From the NCBI RefSeq assembly GCF_000193635.1, contig NZ_AEKT01000031.1:1-64000 (forward strand): a DNA stretch of 64,000 nt, in the 5' to 3' direction. Source of the DNA: Weissella cibaria KACC 11862 (GTDB lineage Bacteria; Bacillota; Bacilli; Lactobacillales; Lactobacillaceae). Below are positions 34,619 to 43,201 of the stretch, in pieces; the stretch's first letter is position 1, and the number at the start of each line of letters is the position of its first letter. The position numbers were made by a program, and so were the translations under genes. The notes under the pieces were generated by a model. It did no database searches and was not told the DNA's origin. It saw only the letters and a program-made list of their open reading frames with translations.

Positions 34619-35325
34619 AACTCAATCCCCCCATTGTCTTCTACATATCGTTGCACATAATATTGTTCCAACGTCATATGCTCATTATCCCGAATATCAT
34701 CGATGGTCTGATCAACAATGATATGCGCATCTTTTAAAATGAGGACACGATCGACAACCGGTTCTATTTCTGCGATTTCATGTGTCGACATCAAAATCGT
34801 CGCATCCTCCGGCACCCATTGAATCAGTGTTTGTAACAACTTACGCCGTGTCAGGACGTCAACGCCACTAAACGGCTCATCCAACATGAACACCTTAGCA
34901 TCACGGGATACCGTCAATGCAAAAATCAACCGTTCTAACATCCCCTTTGATAAGGCAGATACTTGATCTTGCTCATTGAGCCGAAGCGTTTTATTTACTT
35001 CAGTCCAGCGTTCCTGATTAAAATCCGGATAACCTGCACGATAAAAAGCCAATACATCCGAAATCGTATCGCGCTTGCGAACCCAGTTAAGGTTTGGGAT
35101 AAAAGCCACGGCGGATTTAAGTGCATCGCCCGTTAGACCATCCAACGTGATATGGGCCCCTTTCTTCGGCAACACAGCCCCCACAATTAAGCGCATCAAT
35201 GTTGTTTTTCCAACCCCATTTTCACCCAGTACCCCAATGATTTCTGGTGCGTCACTCTCAAAGTTGATGTCTTGCAACACTGAGCGTCGACCACGCGCGT
35301 AATTTAATCCCGCTACTTTAAACAT
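34615..35325 (-). CDS. ABC transporter ATP-binding protein
   Basis: A 236-residue ATPase: Walker A GENGVGKTT (near residue 33), a degenerate signature ALSKGMLERL, Walker B VFMLDEPFSGVD, and STHEIAE. It sits between a GntR/YtrA regulator (5 bp upstream) and its permease (overlapping). Confidence 0.88.
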   Translation of the reverse strand: MFKVAGLNYARGRRSVLQDINFESDAPEIIGVLGENGVGKTTLMRLIVGAVLPKKGAHITLDGLTGDALKSAVAFIPNLNWVRKRDTISDVLAFYRAGYPDFNQERWTEVNKTLRLNEQDQVSALSKGMLERLIFALTVSRDAKVFMLDEPFSGVDVLTRRKLLQTLIQWVPEDATILMSTHEIAEIEPVVDRVLILKDAHIIVDQTIDDIRDNEHMTLEQYYVQRYVEDNGGIEL

Positions 35326-35330
35326 ACCCC

Positions 35331-35699
35331 TTACTCCTTCTGTACTGACGCTATAGTTTCCGCAATAATGCGCCGTAACTCATCTTCCGAAACAAACGTC
35401 AAACTATTTTTAATAAACGTTTCCGCCATCGCCCTAATTTTTTTCGTTCGAATCATTTCAAACGTCTTTTCGTTCGATGTTACAAAGTTCCCCAGGCCAC
35501 GACGCGTTTCAACTAAACCACTCTCAACCAAACGGTTCACCGCATTTTGCACAGTACGGCCGTTAATCACTAACGTAGCCGCTAGTTCACGAACGCCAGG
35601 AATCTTTGTATTCATTGGATACTTACCATCTAAGATTTCCCGCTCTAGGAAATCGGCGACTTGAATATATAATGGTTCACTATCATTGAATTCCATCAT
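35331..35699 (-). CDS. GntR/YtrA-family repressor
   Basis: A 122-residue short GntR regulator: HTH from about residue 10 to 75 (GVRELAATLVINGRTVQNAVNRL) and a small C-terminal dimer region, as in YtrA. AGGAGG lies 4 nt before the first of two adjacent ATG codons and 7 nt before the second, so the start may be 35699 or 35696. It probably represses its own operon through the palindrome at 35714-35739. Confidence 0.85.
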   Translation of the reverse strand: MMEFNDSEPLYIQVADFLEREILDGKYPMNTKIPGVRELAATLVINGRTVQNAVNRLVESGLVETRRGLGNFVTSNEKTFEMIRTKKIRAMAETFIKNSLTFVSEDELRRIIAETIASVQKE

Positions 35700-35713
35700 T
35701 CGCCCTCCTGATA

Positions 35714-35739
35714 TAGTGTAGTATAACACTACTACACTA
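35714..35739. promoter_or_regulatory. YtrA-type operator over the operon promoter
   Basis: TAGTGTAGT and ACTACACTA form a perfect 9-bp inverted repeat with an 8-nt gap, overlapping the minus-strand promoter (TTGCAA, 16 nt, TATACT). AGTGTANTACT-type sites are typical of YtrA-like regulators. Confidence 0.75.
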
Positions 35740-35755
35740 AGTTGCAAGCGCCATT

Positions 35756-35784
35756 AAAAAAGCCAGGCTAAAATTGCCTGACTT
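35756..35784 (-). terminator. Terminator of the FetA-FetB operon
   Basis: AG.CAGGC and GCCTGGCT pair around AATTTTA, followed by a T-run on the minus strand. Confidence 0.7.
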
Positions 35785-35803
35785 CGTGTCGCTTATTTAA
35801 TAC

Positions 35804-36577
35804 TTATTTTTTAGGTAACTGTAACTGCCAGCGCTCATTAAAGAACTTGCGGTAAGCCATAAAACTAGCAAAAACTGATGAAATACCAGTCGCGGACAAC
35901 AACATGAACACCACCATGATTTGATATTTAATCGCATGAATTGGATCAACCCCCGCCATAATCAAACCGGACATCATCCCCGGCAATGAGACCAAACCAT
36001 ACGTCCGCACTGAATCAATTGTCGGTTGCATCCCTGTTCGGATTGCCTCGCGGACAATTTCACCCGCTGCTAATTTTGGTGATGCGCCCAAAGCCAACCG
36101 TTCAAACACTTGACCTTGCTGGTCACGGAATTGTTGATTCAGACTGCGATAAACAAGTCCCACCGCCGTCATTGAATTTCCTGCGACCATACCAGTCACT
36201 GGAATCATTTGGTATGGTTCAAACTTCAGCACACCGGTTAAAACCAGAATGCTCATCGTGATGGTTGTTGATAGTAATAAGCCCCACCATGAAATCACAA
36301 ACGCTCCCGGAATGCCTTGACTTCGCTTTTTTCCGTTGCGGGCGGCGTTATAAATAATGAATAGTTGCATAATCAGTGTCAGCAACCAGTTATCCACATT
36401 GAAAATAAACTTCAATAGGTATCCAACAATAATTAATTGCACAATTGCGCGGACAACCGAAATAATTGTCTCTTTCTCTAACTTCAACTTTTGTCGGTAG
36501 CTAATCACCAATGAAATGACAACTAAGATAAATGCTAATGCTAACGACCAGTTACTAACATTAATTTGACTGTTCAT
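35804..36577 (-). CDS. fetB: FetB-like (UPF0014) ABC permease
   Basis: A 257-residue membrane protein of the UPF0014/YbbM family with about seven hydrophobic segments and the conserved GNSMTAVGL and SLPGMMSGLIMAGVDPIHAI blocks. The E. coli FetAB pair exports iron and relieves peroxide stress; transfer of that role is by family. It overlaps the fetA-like gene by 17 bp. Confidence 0.82.
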   Translation of the reverse strand: MNSQINVSNWSLALAFILVVISLVISYRQKLKLEKETIISVVRAIVQLIIVGYLLKFIFNVDNWLLTLIMQLFIIYNAARNGKKRSQGIPGAFVISWWGLLLSTTITMSILVLTGVLKFEPYQMIPVTGMVAGNSMTAVGLVYRSLNQQFRDQQGQVFERLALGASPKLAAGEIVREAIRTGMQPTIDSVRTYGLVSLPGMMSGLIMAGVDPIHAIKYQIMVVFMLLSATGISSVFASFMAYRKFFNERWQLQLPKK

Positions 36578-37220
36578 GACGTCGTGCCCCCTCTCCGTTT
36601 TGAATCGTCAAGATATCTTGGGCATCGGCGATTTCACCTTCATCGTGCGTCACTGATAACACAATTAATCGTTCGCGCGCATGCAACGCATGAATCGCAC
36701 GCCAAATAACCTGCTTGGTCTCTGCATCTAAGCCTGTTGATATTTCATCAAGTAACAGGACCTTAGGTGGAAATAGTAGATTGCGCAACACCCCAACGCG
36801 CTGCCGTTCACCACCCGACAACTCCGTCACAGCCTTATCTAAATAGTCCGCCGGCAAATCCATCTGCTCCAACCCTGCAATTTGTTGCTGTTCATTCGGT
36901 GTTTGTTGGCGCACCAGATACGGCAAATCTAGATTGTCACGCACCGTTTCACCAAATAATTGCGCTGATTGCGTGGCATACGACACTTGTTGGCGGTAAT
37001 CGCCAATGGGTAAACGCATAACGTCTTCATCATTCAAGAAAATATGCCCCTCTGTAATATCCTGCAACCCAGCAATGGCTTTTAATAGGGTACTTTTCCC
37101 GCCACCCGACGGACCAACCACGGTTACCCAATCACCATCATGCAACTCAAAACTAATATCATGCCAAATTTGACGACCTTCAACTTGATAGCCCGCCTGA
37201 TCAACCACTAGCTTTGTCAT
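36561..37220 (-). CDS. fetA: FetA-like ABC ATP-binding protein
   Basis: A 219-residue ATPase with Walker A GPSGGGKST, signature ELSGGERQRV and Walker B VLLLDEISTGLD. It pairs with the UPF0014 permease it overlaps. GGGAGG precedes the ATG at 37220. It lies 57 bp after the TetR stop codon in the same transcript, so TetR probably controls it. Confidence 0.82.
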   Translation of the reverse strand: MTKLVVDQAGYQVEGRQIWHDISFELHDGDWVTVVGPSGGGKSTLLKAIAGLQDITEGHIFLNDEDVMRLPIGDYRQQVSYATQSAQLFGETVRDNLDLPYLVRQQTPNEQQQIAGLEQMDLPADYLDKAVTELSGGERQRVGVLRNLLFPPKVLLLDEISTGLDAETKQVIWRAIHALHARERLIVLSVTHDEGEIADAQDILTIQNGEGARRHEQSN

Positions 37221-37277
37221 AAAAACCTCCCCAAATAAAAAAATGATACACACCATCCTGTATACCATTTTACACAA

Positions 37278-37859
37278 TTATTCTGCTGTGGTTGTTGCAA
37301 TATCTTGCGTCACGACTGGCAGCATCTCTAACCAAGTCGTTTCAAATAACGCTTTAAACAAATTATCGTCCCATTTATCTGCAAAGAACGGGTGGTAAAA
37401 ATACGTGAATGTTTGCATGATGGTCATACCACGTTGATGACGGAATGTATCCCAAGCCATGATATTTTCAACCGCAGCCGCAAAGTCCTGTAGTCGTGGG
37501 TCAATCAAAACACTGCGATCGGCAAGTTGTTCCTCATAGAACGCCATCATTTCCGGTTCGCGGCTAAACCCTTCCCGCCGGCGCGAGGCCAATAGCCATA
37601 GCCAATCATGCAACGCAGTCTCCCGTTCCTCCTCAGGCGCCCGGACATTGGCAGCCCACACCGGTCCATCCACTTGTTCGAGCCAATCTGTATTCATCGA
37701 CTCAAACAGTGCTTCTTTATTGGCAAAATGCTTGTACAACGCCGCTGGTGTAATCTCCAGTCGACGTGCCACATCCGCCAATCGTGATTTTTCAAAGCCT
37801 TTTTCAGCTAAAACTTGTCGTGCAGCGTCAAAGATAGATTCTGTTGTAACCTTTGCCAT
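37278..37859 (-). CDS. TetR/AcrR-family regulator
   Basis: A 193-residue repressor-type protein: N-terminal HTH about residues 8-50 (KSRLADVARRLEITPAALYKHF) and a helical ligand domain. AGGAGG precedes the ATG at 37859. First gene of the operon with fetA/fetB-like genes; its promoter (TAGGCA, 17 nt, TATAAT at 37911-37916) is divergent from that of the aldo/keto reductase. Confidence 0.85.
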   Translation of the reverse strand: MAKVTTESIFDAARQVLAEKGFEKSRLADVARRLEITPAALYKHFANKEALFESMNTDWLEQVDGPVWAANVRAPEEERETALHDWLWLLASRRREGFSREPEMMAFYEEQLADRSVLIDPRLQDFAAAVENIMAWDTFRHQRGMTIMQTFTYFYHPFFADKWDDNLFKALFETTWLEMLPVVTQDIATTTAE

Positions 37860-38069
37860 GGCGCTCCGCCTCCTTTGTTTTGGCAACAATTAACTGCCTT
37901 GCTTTCTACATTATAATCGAACCTTAAAAAAGTGCCTAATCTTTTCAACTTATTTATATTTTTGGTATAGTGGATAAGTAGTTATTTGCTTATTTTTAGC
38001 AAGTAACAGAGAGAGTCGCATGGTTGTTTATGATTTAAACAACACTAATTTAATAGGAGTGTGAACAAA

Positions 38070-38927
38070 ATGGCAATTTCATCATTGACTGACACATACA
38101 CGCTTTCAAACGGCGTTAAGATTCCTGTCGTAGGATTTGGAACTTGGCAAACGCCTGATGGTGACGTGGCTTACCAAAGCACGATTGATGCTTTGGCTGC
38201 TGGCTACCGTCACATCGATACGGCCGCCGCTTACGGTAACGAAGAATCAATCGGTCGTGCTTTGAAGGATTCAGGCATCGCCCGCGAAGAAATCTTCGTA
38301 ACGTCAAAGTTGTGGAACGACATGCACGGTTACGAGTCTGCTAAGCAAGCCTTGGATGACACATTGAAGCGTTTGGACTTGGACTACTTGGATCTTTACT
38401 TGATCCACTGGCCAAACCCAAAGGCTAACCGTGACAACTGGGCCGAAGCAAATGCTGAAACATGGCGTGCTATGGAAGAAGCCTACGAAGCTGGTAAGGT
38501 TCGTGCCATCGGAATTTCAAACTTCCAAGTTCACCACTTCGAAGAGTTGTTGAAGACGGCTAAGGTAACGCCTATGGTTAACCAATTGTTTGTTAACCCT
38601 TCTGACATGGAAGACGAAATCGTGGCTTTCAACAACGAGCACAACGTTTTGACGGAAGCTTACTCACCATTGGGAACGGGTAAGATGTTGACGGTTGCCG
38701 CAATTCAAGAAATTGCTGACAAGTACAACAAGTCAGTTGCGCAAATCGCATTGCGTTGGTCATTGCAACACGGCTTCTTGCCATTGCCAAAGTCAACGCA
38801 CAAGGAGCGCATTATCGAAAACGGTCAACTCTTTGACTTTGAGTTGACGGCTGATGATATGGCTGCCTTGGACAAGCTTGAAGGCGTAGCTGGTTCACAC
38901 AACGACGCTGACAAGACGAACTTCTAA
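38070..38927 (+). CDS. Aldo/keto reductase
   Basis: A 285-residue NADPH-dependent reductase of the 2,5-diketo-D-gluconate reductase (AKR5) type. The tetrad is visible: aspartate and tyrosine in HIDTAAAYGNEESIG, lysine in VTSKLWN, histidine in LIHWPNP. Codon use is strongly biased, suggesting high expression. AGGAG precedes the ATG at 38070. The leader has two hairpins (37979-38008 and 38023-38043) that could stabilise the mRNA. Confidence 0.9.
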   Translation: MAISSLTDTYTLSNGVKIPVVGFGTWQTPDGDVAYQSTIDALAAGYRHIDTAAAYGNEESIGRALKDSGIAREEIFVTSKLWNDMHGYESAKQALDDTLKRLDLDYLDLYLIHWPNPKANRDNWAEANAETWRAMEEAYEAGKVRAIGISNFQVHHFEELLKTAKVTPMVNQLFVNPSDMEDEIVAFNNEHNVLTEAYSPLGTGKMLTVAAIQEIADKYNKSVAQIALRWSLQHGFLPLPKSTHKERIIENGQLFDFELTADDMAALDKLEGVAGSHNDADKTNF

Positions 38928-38937
38928 TCTACTAGAC

Positions 38938-38975
38938 AAAAACACCCTGGCTGAACGACTCGGCCAGGGTGTTTT
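38938..38975 (+). terminator. Terminator of the aldo/keto reductase gene
   Basis: AACACCCTGGC pairs with GCCAGGGTGTT, followed by T residues. Confidence 0.9.
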
Positions 38976-39058
38976 CGTGTTAAGGAACGATTCAATCTCG
39001 GAATCATTCACGTGACATAAAGCAGATCTCTCACCAACTACTTCATATCGTTCAGTAT

Positions 39059-39262
39059 TTATTTCTTAGTGCGTAGCGCAACTGAGATGCCACCTACAGC
39101 AAGCAAAACAACAGTTGCCAATACGATATCCAAGCTAACTTGGACCATTGATGCGTTACCCTCAAGGCTCAACAAGTACATCAAGCCAATTACAAGAGCG
39201 ACCGTTACAACACCAAAAATTGCTGATGCCTTCAAAGACATCGCGTACTTCATATCTTGCAC
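39059..39262 (-). CDS. Small two-segment membrane protein
   Basis: A 67-residue protein with two hydrophobic stretches (about residues 12-31 and 40-60). Family unknown. The GTG at 39262 is chosen because GAGAGG lies eight nt upstream; the next ATG is too far from it. It is a single gene. Confidence 0.6.
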   Translation of the reverse strand: MQDMKYAMSLKASAIFGVVTVALVIGLMYLLSLEGNASMVQVSLDIVLATVVLLAVGGISVALRTKK

Positions 39263-39397
39263 GATAAAAACCTCTCTCAACATATATCTCACACGAGTAT
39301 CTATTATAACCGTTACTTACTATTATTCAAGAGGAAACGGCAAAACCCGTCCACAAAAATGGATAACATTGTTAACTAATTATAAGCACGCCTTATA

Positions 39398-39413
39398 TGT
39401 TCCATGTGAAACA
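39398..39413. other. parS-like 16-mer
   Basis: TGTTCCATGTGAAACA differs from the parS consensus TGTTNCACGTGAAACA at one position. Unlike the first two sites it is adjacent to, not inside, a terminator stem. Confidence 0.4.
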
Positions 39414-39449
39414 AAAAGGTGATGCATCGCCTTAGCAATGCGTCACCTT
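39413..39449 (-). terminator. Terminator of the multidrug ABC operon
   Basis: AAGGTGA.GCAT and ATGC.TCACCTT pair; a T-run follows on the minus strand. Confidence 0.8.
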
Positions 39450-39451
39450 AA

Positions 39452-41218
39452 TTAATCTTGTTTAAATTGTGTTGCGACGTATTCCTGATACAACTTATGT
39501 GTTGCAACAAGTTCTTGGTGTGTACCCGATCCGCTCACATGGCCTTGCTCAATAAAGTAAATATTATCTGCATCGACAATGGTACTCAATCGGTGAGCAA
39601 TCACTAATGTTGTCCGGCCTTTCATCAAAGACTCCAGTGCCTTTTGAACCATCGCTTCAGACTCTGAATCAAGGCTAGCCGTTGCCTCATCAAGCATCAA
39701 AATCTTAGGGTCGCGCAAGAATGCCCGCGCAATTGCCAAACGCTGACGTTGCCCACCAGACACTTTGACACCGCGTTCGCCAACTTCAGTATCAAGCCCC
39801 GCTGGCATATCACGGACAAACTTCTCCGCAAACGCCAAACCAAGCACCCGCCACAAATCATCATCGGTATAGTCACCTGCCAATCCATAGGTCAAATTAT
39901 GCCGAATCGTTCCTGCCATAATCGCAGAGTCTTGACTAACGAAACCAATTTGGGCACGCCAATCTGCCAATTGCACATCCTGTACATTCGTCATACCAAT
40001 ACTGATTTGTCCGGCCGTTGGCTCATAGTACCGTTCTAGCAAACCAAAAAGCGTTGATTTTCCACCCCCGGAAGGACCAGCAAAAGCGACCACCGTGTTA
40101 GGCTTTGCTTCAAATGAGACATCCGTCAGAATTTGCTTACTGTCGTCATGGGCAAAGTCAACATGCTTCATAGCCAGCGTCTGCCCTTCGACATCTATAA
40201 CCGCACCCTGACTAAAATCTTCTTCCGGTTCTGCCAATAGCGTTTGTACGCGCTCAGTCGAACCGCTAGCCTTAGCTAAATCTGAAAAGAATTGGCCCAG
40301 TGTTGCAGCGGGGCCCAACAGTTGGAAAAGATACATCAAGAATGAGAACATCGTGCCCATTGTCATGCTGCCTTGTGCGACACGGTGAGCACCATAACCA
40401 AGCACACCCACAAACAAGCCCATCATCACGGCGGTCATAAGCGGACCAGCAATTGAATCATAGACGGCCTCTCGGAGACCAATCTGATACAACTTTTTGA
40501 TTGTCGTGTGACCTTTGGTCGTCTCAAACGCTTCAGCATTCGACGACTTAACTAGCCGAATTTCGCTGAGTGTTTCACCGGACTCACCATTAAAATCAGC
40601 TAACGCATTTTGGCGATCACGACCAATTTTATGTGACTGACGCATCACTGGCATCATCACGAGCATGACCAACGGAATTGCTAACGCCATAATTGCTGTC
40701 ATCCGCCAATCCTTAATGACCATCAATGTGAGCGCACCCACAACCGTTAGTAACGATGTCATCATACGTGGAAATGAATTAGCCAACAAATCTTTAATTT
40801 GGGTTGAATCATTAATCAAACGTGACGTCATTTCCCCCGCTTTCGTGTCATCAAAATAACTGACCCGCAAGCGAATGAGTTTATCCCACAAATTATTACG
40901 CAATCGACTGACAACATTTTCACCAAAAATCCCGAGTACCGTGCCTGATACCGCACTAATAACTGCGCTCAAGATAAACATGCCGATAACACTTGCCAAC
41001 AATGTTTTGTTAATTGCCTTACCAAATCCGTTAATCAAATCACCCGCTAAATGCGGTACGGCCAATTGAATTCCCGTTGCAACCACACCCAAACCCAAGC
41101 CAAGCGCTAACTGCCAATAAGCTGGTTTTGTCTGACGCACCAACGCCATAAATGCTTTCATGTTAAACTTCGCTGGTCGCGTATAGGGTGTATCACGACC
41201 AATTTCACGATTATCCAT
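39452..41218 (-). CDS. Multidrug-type ABC exporter (BmrA/LmrA-like)
   Basis: A 588-residue half-transporter: six membrane helices in residues 20-320, then an ATPase with Walker A GPSGGGKST, signature VSGGQRQRL and Walker B ILMLDEATASLD. It would work as a homodimer exporting drugs or lipids. It starts 2 bp after the MarR regulator's stop codon and shares its operator-flanked promoter. Confidence 0.9.
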   Translation of the reverse strand: MDNREIGRDTPYTRPAKFNMKAFMALVRQTKPAYWQLALGLGLGVVATGIQLAVPHLAGDLINGFGKAINKTLLASVIGMFILSAVISAVSGTVLGIFGENVVSRLRNNLWDKLIRLRVSYFDDTKAGEMTSRLINDSTQIKDLLANSFPRMMTSLLTVVGALTLMVIKDWRMTAIMALAIPLVMLVMMPVMRQSHKIGRDRQNALADFNGESGETLSEIRLVKSSNAEAFETTKGHTTIKKLYQIGLREAVYDSIAGPLMTAVMMGLFVGVLGYGAHRVAQGSMTMGTMFSFLMYLFQLLGPAATLGQFFSDLAKASGSTERVQTLLAEPEEDFSQGAVIDVEGQTLAMKHVDFAHDDSKQILTDVSFEAKPNTVVAFAGPSGGGKSTLFGLLERYYEPTAGQISIGMTNVQDVQLADWRAQIGFVSQDSAIMAGTIRHNLTYGLAGDYTDDDLWRVLGLAFAEKFVRDMPAGLDTEVGERGVKVSGGQRQRLAIARAFLRDPKILMLDEATASLDSESEAMVQKALESLMKGRTTLVIAHRLSTIVDADNIYFIEQGHVSGSGTHQELVATHKLYQEYVATQFKQD

Positions 41219-41220
41219 GA

Positions 41221-41868
41221 TTAAATATCCTCATCCTCACCTTTGGTTGTCTTATTGTTGCGATTAAACCAGCCAGCAAACGGGAAATCACCATGCCCAT
41301 CATGGCGCATTTGATGCATTTGGCGATGCATATCGCGCCCCATGTGATGCATGTCATGCATCCCCTTAAACTGATCACCAAATGCGCCAAAAGCTTCACG
41401 CATTTCTTCGGGCGTAACTTGAATGTCTTCTACGTTGGCCGCAACTCGGCGTAACAATGACTGCAACTGTTCTTGCTCAGCACCAGTTAAGACGTTAAAG
41501 GCACGTTCACTCAATGAATCGTTGCCATTATGCAAACCAGCTAACGTTTCTTCACCAAGCGTTGTAATAAAAATTAACGATACCCGACCGTCGGTTTCTG
41601 AGGCTCGTCGTTCCGCCATTCCAGCGTCAACCAACGCTTTCACTTGCAAGCTAACTGAGCTTGGTCGAATATCCAACTTTTCTGCAATTTCGGCATTCGT
41701 AATGCCGTCAGTTTTTCCCAACAATGACAATAATCGTAGTCGACCTCGACCCAGATTTTCATCACTATTGCGCTTCGTGCGATTGTTGAGTGCCATCGCC
41801 GTCATAAAATAGCGAGATTGCAGCAATCGTCCAAACGTTGCCATCAAGTCTTGTGTTTCATCTGTCAT
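41221..41868 (-). CDS. MarR-family regulator with a His/Met-rich tail
   Basis: A 215-residue MarR protein. The winged HTH lies at about residues 40-110 (GITNAEIAEKLDIRPSSVSLQVKALVDAG). It is longer than usual (about 145): after residue 165 comes a tail with seven histidines and six methionines (GMHDMHHMGRDMHRQMHQM and beyond), then an acidic end. Such a tail could bind Cu, Ni, Zn or haem; this is inference. It heads the operon with the ABC exporter and probably autoregulates via 41905-41933 and 41955-41981. Confidence 0.85.
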   Translation of the reverse strand: MTDETQDLMATFGRLLQSRYFMTAMALNNRTKRNSDENLGRGRLRLLSLLGKTDGITNAEIAEKLDIRPSSVSLQVKALVDAGMAERRASETDGRVSLIFITTLGEETLAGLHNGNDSLSERAFNVLTGAEQEQLQSLLRRVAANVEDIQVTPEEMREAFGAFGDQFKGMHDMHHMGRDMHRQMHQMRHDGHGDFPFAGWFNRNNKTTKGEDEDI

Positions 41869-41904
41869 AATTTAATTTGCCTCTTTTATTTTCAATAAAT
41901 ATAT

Positions 41905-41981
41905 CGTTAGGTTTTACTTTGGTTAACCTAACGAAAAAGAAGTATAAACTGTTAGTTAGGTTTATTCAACACAAACCTAAC
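41905..41981. promoter_or_regulatory. Two MarR operators and the operon promoter
   Basis: CGTTAGGTT/AACCTAACG (41905-41933) and GTTAGGTTT/AAACCTAAC (41955-41981) are two 9-bp inverted repeats sharing TTAGGTT. The minus-strand promoter TTGAAT, 17 nt, TATACT lies between and over them. Two repressor sites are inferred. Confidence 0.75.
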
Positions 41982-41991
41982 AATTAATCAA

Positions 41992-42028
41992 AAAAAGCGA
42001 CTAACGCCGAAACGTCAGTCACTTTTTT
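41992..42028 (-). terminator. Terminator of the NUDIX gene
   Basis: AAAGTGACTGACG and CGTTAGTCGCTTT pair with one G-U, followed by a T-run on the minus strand. Confidence 0.75.
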
Positions 42029-42029
42029 A

Positions 42030-42521
42030 CTAGTCTTCACGCAACCAAACCGCGTCTGATTGCTCATTATCATTAATCACTTGATGCACTGTTTTTTGGG
42101 CTTGGGGCACAAACATCAACGGTTCTGGGTTAACCGGCACATACTGCACATGCAAGGTTTCATCCCCGTCTTCCTGCAATTCGCCGGTCACTAAAGTCAC
42201 TTCAAACCCCATCGCCAATGTTTCTTGGGCATCACCCCACCGATTTTCAGCAACAATTTCAGAAGAAATCCCAATCAAACGTTTCACTTGCACCGTTAGT
42301 CCCGTTTCTTCCTTGAATTCACGCACAATGGCCTGTTGCGGGGTCTCGCCGTACTCCACGTAACCACCCGGGAAGCCCCAGCCCTTTTGGATATCAGACC
42401 GCTTTTCTAATAAGATAGCGCGCCGATCTTCTGACCACAATACACCAAAAACTGTATTGAAAATCATGCCTTCATGACCAACCTTTGCCCGCATGCGCGC
42501 AATATAATTCTGTTCTGCCAT
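42030..42521 (-). CDS. NUDIX hydrolase
   Basis: A 163-residue pyrophosphohydrolase. The Nudix box reads GGYVEYGETPQQAIVREFKEETGL (near residues 52-75), with all metal-binding glutamates in place. Substrate unknown (nucleotide sugar, damaged nucleotide or similar). The ATG at 42521 follows GGGGGAAG; a TTG two codons earlier is less likely. Confidence 0.85.
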   Translation of the reverse strand: MAEQNYIARMRAKVGHEGMIFNTVFGVLWSEDRRAILLEKRSDIQKGWGFPGGYVEYGETPQQAIVREFKEETGLTVQVKRLIGISSEIVAENRWGDAQETLAMGFEVTLVTGELQEDGDETLHVQYVPVNPEPLMFVPQAQKTVHQVINDNEQSDAVWLRED

Positions 42522-42580
42522 AATCAATCTTCCCCCTTATTACTAGTTATTTAACCACTACCTGGCAAAATAACAAGTCC

Positions 42581-43201
42581 TTAACGACGAAGATGATGAA
42601 ACAAGCTATTCAAATAAGTGACGGCGTAATAAATTCCTGCCGGTACAACAATGATCCCCGCAATCAAGACACTAAAATGCTGCTGGAAGAATGGAATTGA
42701 ACCCAGATAATACCCAATTAGCGTTGATCCAAGCACCCAAATTAAGGCGCCAATTATATTTTGACGTTGAAAAGTTGCTTGATCATATCGACTTTCACCA
42801 GCAATTAATGGAATAAAAATACCAAGGACCGGAATATATCGCCCAAATAACATGGCTAATTTAGCATGCTGATTAAAGAAATCAACGGTATCATCCATAC
42901 GACGATTGCGTGTATTATGAGCTAATCCACGTCGGAATTTAAAGCGCCAGCCCAGATAGACCACTGGCAAATAGCCTAACCATAACCACCATAATTGGAT
43001 TGGGATTTCTTGATGCGCCGCTAAACTTCCCGCCAAAAACATGGTCGTTTCTGCGGGGAGCCATGCAAACAGGACAAAGTAACTTTCAAAACCAACAATT
43101 GCCCATAAAACGGGGTAGACCAACCAAGGGTTCATCATAATCGGCTTTATAAAGAGCACTGGATTACGAATAATCGCGAGCACATCTGTTAGCTCAATCA
43201 T
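42581..43201 (-). CDS. DedA-family membrane protein
   Basis: A 206-residue DedA (SNARE-associated/VTT) protein with about five hydrophobic segments. FGRYIPVLGIFIPLIAGESRY near residue 118 is the conserved R...P...G motif. DedA proteins work in lipid carrier flipping and envelope homeostasis. Its start overlaps the lipase stop by 8 bp, implying translational coupling; its own ribosome site is weak. Confidence 0.82.
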   Translation of the reverse strand: MIELTDVLAIIRNPVLFIKPIMMNPWLVYPVLWAIVGFESYFVLFAWLPAETTMFLAGSLAAHQEIPIQLWWLWLGYLPVVYLGWRFKFRRGLAHNTRNRRMDDTVDFFNQHAKLAMLFGRYIPVLGIFIPLIAGESRYDQATFQRQNIIGALIWVLGSTLIGYYLGSIPFFQQHFSVLIAGIIVVPAGIYYAVTYLNSLFHHLRR

